From positions 1-54,611 of the forward strand of contig CAJUMH010000022.1 of assembly GCA_910587145.1 (NCBI GenBank): 54,611 nt of DNA, written 5' to 3'. The notes beneath the pieces are model-generated. The model saw only the letters and a program-made list of their open reading frames with translations, searched no databases and was not told the DNA's origin. Source of the DNA: an uncultured Ruthenibacterium sp. (GTDB taxonomy: Bacteria; Bacillota; Clostridia; Oscillospirales; Ruminococcaceae). Made by a program: the position numbers and the translations under genes. Below are positions 50,691-54,611 of this stretch, piece by piece (within the stretch, counting starts at the first letter, position 1; each line of letters starts with the position of its first letter).

Positions 50691-53600
50691 TTACACTCGC
50701 TCCACGCCGAGGGTGACCGTTTCGCCGTTGATATTCCACTCTTTGGTATAGCCGGAAACGCTGCCCACGGTTACGGCGTCGGCGAGGATGTCCGCGCTCA
50801 CCTGTGTGCAATTTTCGTCCAGCAGCGTCTCGATTTTTGCGTTGCCGCCGGCAAAAGCGCGGATGTGATCCTCCACCTCAAAGCCGGCCTCCTTGCGCAT
50901 CGTCTGGAATTTGCTCACAAGCTCGCGCACAAAGCCCTCTTCCATCAGCACCGGCGTCAATTGCGTATCAATGGCAACCGTAACGCCGCCCTCCTCCACG
51001 GTGAACCAGCGTTCGGACTGCGCAGTCTCGATCAGCAGATCTTCCGGGGCAAGCGTGATCTCGCCGTCCGGCAGCGCCAGCGTCAAAGCGCCCTCCGCAT
51101 CCAGCTGCCGTTTGGCGGCGGCACCGTCCAGCTGTGCCAGCGCCGTGCGGATCTCGCCCAGCCGCTTGCCGTATTTGGGACCCAGCGTCTTGAGCTGCGG
51201 CTTAAAGAGATAAGCGGTAAACGCCGAAACATCCTGCGTAAATTCCACGGCCTTGAGATTCAGCTCATCCTCGATGATCTCGCGGTAGAAATCATTCAGC
51301 GTCTCGTCGGCCTTGACAAACATCTGGGCCAGCGGCTGGCGGTTTTTGCGGTTTGCGCCGTTGCGCGCCGCGCGGCCCAGCACCACGATCTTCAGCACCA
51401 GATCCATATCGCGTTCCAGCTGTGCGTCGATGCGGCTTTCGTCCGCCTCGGGATAGCGGCACAGGTGAACGCTCTCCGGCGCAGATTTATCCAGGCTGCA
51501 CACAAGATTGCGATAGATGCTCTCTGTCATAAACGGGATCATCGGCGCGGCGGCCTTGCCGACGGTGACAAGCGCCGTATACAGCGTCATGTATGCGTTG
51601 ATCTTATCCTGCGGCAGATCCTTGCCCCAAAAGCGCTCGCGGCTGCGACGAACATACCAGTTGCTTAAATCGTCCACAAATTCCTGCAGGGCGCGCGCGG
51701 CCTCGGGCACGGCATAGGCGGCAAGCTGTGCATCCATTGTTTTTACCATGGAATGCATTTTTGAGAGGATCCACCGATCCATCACAGAAAGCTTGTCATA
51801 ATCCAGCGTATACTTTGTGGCGTCGAAATTGTCGATGTTCGCATAGAGCACATAGAATGCATAGGTGTTCCAGAGCGTGCTCATCAGCTTGCGCTGGCCC
51901 TCCTGTACACTCTTGCCCGAAAAGCGCTTGGGCAGCCACGGCGCGCCCGCCGTATAGAAGTACCAGCGGATGGCGTCCGCCCCATAGGCTTTCAATGCCT
52001 CGAAGGGATCGACGGCGTTGCCCTTGGATTTGGACATCTTCTGCCCGCTTTCGTCCAGCACAAGCCCTGTGACGACAACATTCCGATATGGGGATCGGTT
52101 GAAGATCAGCGTGGAGATGGCAAGCAGCGAATAGAACCAGCCACGCGTCTGATCGACGGATTCGGAGATGAAATTCGCCGGGAACTGGCTTTCAAACAGC
52201 TCTTTGTTTTCAAACGGGTAGTGATGCTGCGCAAACGGCATCGCGCCGGAATCGAACCAGCAGTCGATCACCTCCGGCACGCGCTTCATCTGTTTGCCGC
52301 ACACGGGGCAGCGAATGGCAACGGCGTCGATGTACGGTCGGTGCAGCTCGATGTCGTCCGGGCAATTGTCGGACAGGGCTTTCAATTCCTCAATGCTGCC
52401 CACGGAATGCCGGTGCCCGCATTCGCACTCCCAGATATTCAGCGGCGTGCCCCAATAGCGGTTGCGGCTGATGCCCCAATCCTGCACATTCTCCAGCCAA
52501 TCGCCGAAGCGGCCCTTGCCGATGCTCTCGGGTGTCCAGTGCACGGTGTTATTATTGCGGATCAGCTCGTCCTTCACATCCGTCATTTTGATGAACCACG
52601 AATCGCGGGCGTAATAGATCAGCGGCGTGCCGCAGCGCCAGCAGTGCGGATAGCTGTGCTCGAACACCGGCGCGCTGAACAAAAGGCCGCGGATCTCCAG
52701 ATCCTTCAAGATCTCTTTGTCGGCCTTTTTGCAGAACAGGCCCGCCCACGGCGTTTCCTTTGTCATTTCGCCCTTTGCGTTCACAAGCTGCACCAGCGGC
52801 AGACCATACTTTTTGCCCACGTTGGCATCGTCCTCGCCAAAGGCCGGAGCGATATGAACGATGCCCGTGCCGTCCGTGAGCGTAACGTAGCTGTCGCACA
52901 CCACATACCAGCATTTTTCGGCGGGGCGCACAAAATCAAACAGCGGCTCATATTCCTTGTATTCCAGATCCTTGCCGGTGTGTTGTTCCAGCACGGTGTA
53001 AGCGCCCGCGCCCAGCACAGAGTCTGCCAGAGCCTCGGCCAGATAATAGACCGTGCCGTCATCGTTCATACGCACCTTTACGTAGCTCTCCGCCGGGTTG
53101 ACGCAGAGCGCCACATTGGAGGGAAGCGTCCACGGTGTGGTCGTCCACGCAAGGATATACGCGTCCTCCCCTTTTGCGCGGAATTTGGCAACGGCAGAAC
53201 GCTCTTTTACATCTTTATAGCCCTGCGCCACCTCGTGGCTGGAAAGCGGCGTTCCGCAGCGCGGGCAGTACGGTACAATCTTAAAGCCCTTATAGAGCAG
53301 GCCCTTTTCCCAGATTTTTTTCAGCGCCCACCACTCCGATTCAATAAAATCGTTGTCGTAGGTGACATAGGGATGCTCCATATCCGCCCAGAAGCCGACC
53401 GTCTGCGAGAAATCCTCCCACATGCCCTTATACTTCCAGACGCTCTCTTTGCATTTTTTGATAAACGGTTCCAGGCCGTATTGCTCGATCTGCTCCTTGC
53501 CGTCGAGGCCAAGCATTTTTTCCACTTCCAGCTCCACAGGCAGGCCGTGCGTATCCCAGCCGGCCTTGCGTGGCACCATGCAGCCCTTCATGGCATGATA

Positions 53601-53813
53601 CCGCGGGATCATATCCTTAAAGGCGCGCGTCTCCACATGGCCGATGTGCGGCTTGCCGTTGGCCGTGGGCGGGCCGTCGTAAAACGTATAAGTCTCACTC
53701 TCCCGGCGCGTTTCAACGCTTTTTTCAAAGATCCTGTTTTCGCGCCAGAATTTTTCCACTTCTTTTTCCCGCTCGATGAAATTCATGTTTGCGGAAACCT
53801 TATCGTACAGCAT
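50691..53813 (-). CDS. ileS: Isoleucyl-tRNA synthetase, long (type 2-like)
   Basis: A 1040-residue class I synthetase. The HIGH motif is in TANGKPHIGHVETRAFKD near residue 50, and KMSKS in GQKMSKSKGNAVDPFEAL. The CP1 editing domain is in between (TTTPWTLPSNVAL), and two CxxC pairs in ECECGHRH and CPVCGKQ suggest zinc knuckles in the CP region. The length and the MNFIEREKEVEKFWRENRIF start match the long clostridial/eukaryote-like IleS rather than the 930-residue form. ATG at 53813 has GGGGA 8 nt upstream. It is regulated by a T-box leader. Confidence 0.96.
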   Translation of the reverse strand: MLYDKVSANMNFIEREKEVEKFWRENRIFEKSVETRRESETYTFYDGPPTANGKPHIGHVETRAFKDMIPRYHAMKGCMVPRKAGWDTHGLPVELEVEKMLGLDGKEQIEQYGLEPFIKKCKESVWKYKGMWEDFSQTVGFWADMEHPYVTYDNDFIESEWWALKKIWEKGLLYKGFKIVPYCPRCGTPLSSHEVAQGYKDVKERSAVAKFRAKGEDAYILAWTTTPWTLPSNVALCVNPAESYVKVRMNDDGTVYYLAEALADSVLGAGAYTVLEQHTGKDLEYKEYEPLFDFVRPAEKCWYVVCDSYVTLTDGTGIVHIAPAFGEDDANVGKKYGLPLVQLVNAKGEMTKETPWAGLFCKKADKEILKDLEIRGLLFSAPVFEHSYPHCWRCGTPLIYYARDSWFIKMTDVKDELIRNNNTVHWTPESIGKGRFGDWLENVQDWGISRNRYWGTPLNIWECECGHRHSVGSIEELKALSDNCPDDIELHRPYIDAVAIRCPVCGKQMKRVPEVIDCWFDSGAMPFAQHHYPFENKELFESQFPANFISESVDQTRGWFYSLLAISTLIFNRSPYRNVVVTGLVLDESGQKMSKSKGNAVDPFEALKAYGADAIRWYFYTAGAPWLPKRFSGKSVQEGQRKLMSTLWNTYAFYVLYANIDNFDATKYTLDYDKLSVMDRWILSKMHSMVKTMDAQLAAYAVPEAARALQEFVDDLSNWYVRRSRERFWGKDLPQDKINAYMTLYTALVTVGKAAAPMIPFMTESIYRNLVCSLDKSAPESVHLCRYPEADESRIDAQLERDMDLVLKIVVLGRAARNGANRKNRQPLAQMFVKADETLNDFYREIIEDELNLKAVEFTQDVSAFTAYLFKPQLKTLGPKYGKRLGEIRTALAQLDGAAAKRQLDAEGALTLALPDGEITLAPEDLLIETAQSERWFTVEEGGVTVAIDTQLTPVLMEEGFVRELVSKFQTMRKEAGFEVEDHIRAFAGGNAKIETLLDENCTQVSADILADAVTVGSVSGYTKEWNINGETVTLGVERV

Positions 53814-53940
53814 CCGGATATTCCCCTTTCTTTTGGCGAAAGCTTTGCGGCGGTTTGCGATCAAAGCCACCCGGAAACGGTTTTCCCGGGAAAACAAAGC
53901 CGCAGATTTTTGCCGATGCGCCGCTTTTAAGCCTTTCGAT

Positions 53941-54279
53941 GAAAAAAGCCTTCGTCCCGCAAACAGGACGAAGGCAATGCTTCGCAAACCACCCATTGCA
54001 GCATACCGCAGAACGTTTGGCGTCAGAACCTCCGGATCGATCGGCGGGTAAGATCGTCGATTGAAGCAAAGCTTCCTGCAGCGTCCCTTTGATATGTGTT
54101 TCCAATAACGGTGAAAAACCGGCACGACTTACTGCGCCGCAGCTTGGTGCGGCGGTTCGGCCTGCGGCTCCGGAGGGATCTTCGGCAAGGCGCTATTCAC
54201 ACCGGGCTTGCACGCTCCCCGGCTCGCTGCGGCTTTTGCGCGGCGCCTACTGTCTCCATCAACGCCTTTTCTGGTATTA
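53941..54279 (-). ncRNA. T-box riboswitch leader of ileS (isoleucine specifier AUC)
   Basis: A leader of about 340 nt. Stem I has AGACAGTA (plus 54248-54255) with a GGCGC/GCGCC helix above it; its 3' side reads GAAG-ATC-CCTCC, with the isoleucine specifier ATC at 54179-54177 (minus strand) and CTCC pairing back to GGAG. The T-box core TGGGTGG lies at 53995-53989. Immediately downstream is a terminator, GCCTTCGTCC/GGACGAAGGC (53975-53966 and 53957-53948), then TTTTTT. Uncharged tRNA-Ile would stabilise the antiterminator and allow ileS transcription. Confidence 0.9.
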
Positions 54280-54285
54280 TAAATA

Positions 54286-54314
54286 GATATACCATAAATA
54301 GCGGAAAATGTCAA
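54286..54314 (-). promoter_or_regulatory. Sigma-A promoter of the ileS T-box transcript
   Basis: On the minus strand a consensus TTGACA (54314-54309) and TATATC (54291-54286) are separated by 17 bp. Confidence 0.8.
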
Positions 54315-54464
54315 ACAAAAACTCCCTTTTCGGAAAAGTGTTCCCACTGTTTGTTTTCCAAATTTTGATGTATATTCATACATTTCTAAATTTTTTGCGC
54401 AATTTAAGCAACGGTATTTTGAGTTTTGTCTACTGCATATTGAGTAAATTGGGGCTGAGAATTG

Positions 54465-54499
54465 AAAAAAGGCTATCCGTTTGATTGGACAGCCTTTTT
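54465..54499. terminator. Terminator near the right edge
   Basis: AAAAAAGGCTATCC pairs with GGACAGCCTTTTT with a single mismatch around GTTTGATT. The A and T tracts on both strands make it bidirectional. It follows the right-edge frame by about 30 nt. Confidence 0.8.
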
Positions 54500-54526
54500 A
54501 ATCTGACCTATCTATCGTTTATTTTC

Positions 54527-54611
54527 TCATTCAGATTCTTCTCTGTATTCAAAGACAAACCACTTTTCATTCATATAAACCTCTATTGTATCGTCTGCTC
54601 CATACTGATAG
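54527..54611 (-). CDS. C-terminal end of an unidentified gene (right edge)
   Basis: The last 27 codons of a minus-strand frame run in from outside the window and end ...MNEKWFVFEYREESE, stop at 54529-54527. The composition (acidic, aromatic) and the terminator just downstream suggest a real gene. The family is not recognisable from this fragment. The surrounding DNA is AT-rich compared with the rest of the window. Confidence 0.55.
   Translation of the reverse strand, partial: YQYGADDTIEVYMNEKWFVFEYREESE

Noticed and set aside
52221..53930. 569-codon open frame antisense to ileS
   Set aside because: Shadow of ileS; it also runs into the ileS leader.

Overview
The window comes from a GC-rich, anaerobic, endospore-forming member of the class Clostridia; an Oscillospiraceae-like lineage is my inference. 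The evidence is a rubrerythrin/rubredoxin pair, sporulation genes (spoIIM, an M23/M50 pair resembling spoIVFA/spoIVFB, small coat-type proteins), Firmicutes-type regulation (CIRCE box, T-box leader, sigma-A promoters) and the gene order around sepF-divIVA, miaB-mutSL-miaA and rplS-rnhB. No tRNA, rRNA, CRISPR array or intact insertion sequence was seen. It is almost entirely a dense core-genome segment, and nearly everything after position 3.4 kb is on the minus strand.

Layout. 0-3.3 kb, plus strand: a Gx-type membrane protein, the peroxide-defence pair rubrerythrin-rubredoxin, an untranslated stretch, and a Xer-type tyrosine recombinase. 3.4-9.1 kb, minus strand: yajC-(TIGR04086 membrane protein)-spoIIM, two coat-type genes, groES-groEL under CIRCE, and a lipid kinase. 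9.3-10.3 kb, plus strand: a DUF421 protein and the decayed start of an azlC permease gene. 10.4-21.7 kb, minus strand: a proteostasis block (tig-clpP-clpX, lon) running on into engB-lysA-methyltransferase-hslO-radA. 21.7-25.4 kb: a phosphoesterase, a plus-strand DUF1540 gene, thrC and a dipeptidase. 25.6-29.4 kb: rplS-lepB-(GNAT)-rbgA-rnhB-yraN. 29.4-33.7 kb: the M23 and M50 proteins followed by a radical SAM protein and its partner. 34-41.3 kb: ppk1, a comEA-like gene, and the division/envelope cluster sepF-ylmH-divIVA-lspA-rluA-like-HAD. 41.3-50.3 kb: miaB-ylbF-mutS-mutL-miaA plus an HlyD-like adaptor. 50.7-54.3 kb: a long isoleucyl-tRNA synthetase gene behind a T-box leader with an AUC specifier. 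The last 150 bases are AT-rich and carry the end of an unrelated short reading frame.

How the genes work together. The minus-strand genes form tight operons with many stop/start overlaps (TAATG, ATGA, 8-17 nt overlaps). Themes are protein folding and turnover (tig, clpP, clpX, lon, groESL, hslO), translation and tRNA modification (ileS, miaA, miaB, rplS, rbgA, engB, ylmH), DNA repair (mutS, mutL, radA), division (sepF, divIVA) and sporulation.

The gene content is mostly ordinary. The most original signals are between genes: (i) short degenerate tandem repeats next to stop codons at eight operon ends or intra-operon junctions; (ii) a GC-rich palindromic element shared by the ppk1 and ileS downstream regions; (iii) a T-box riboswitch on ileS; (iv) an exact sigma-G-like promoter overlapping a hairpin upstream of the DUF1540 gene. 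I found no convincing wholly new multi-gene system.
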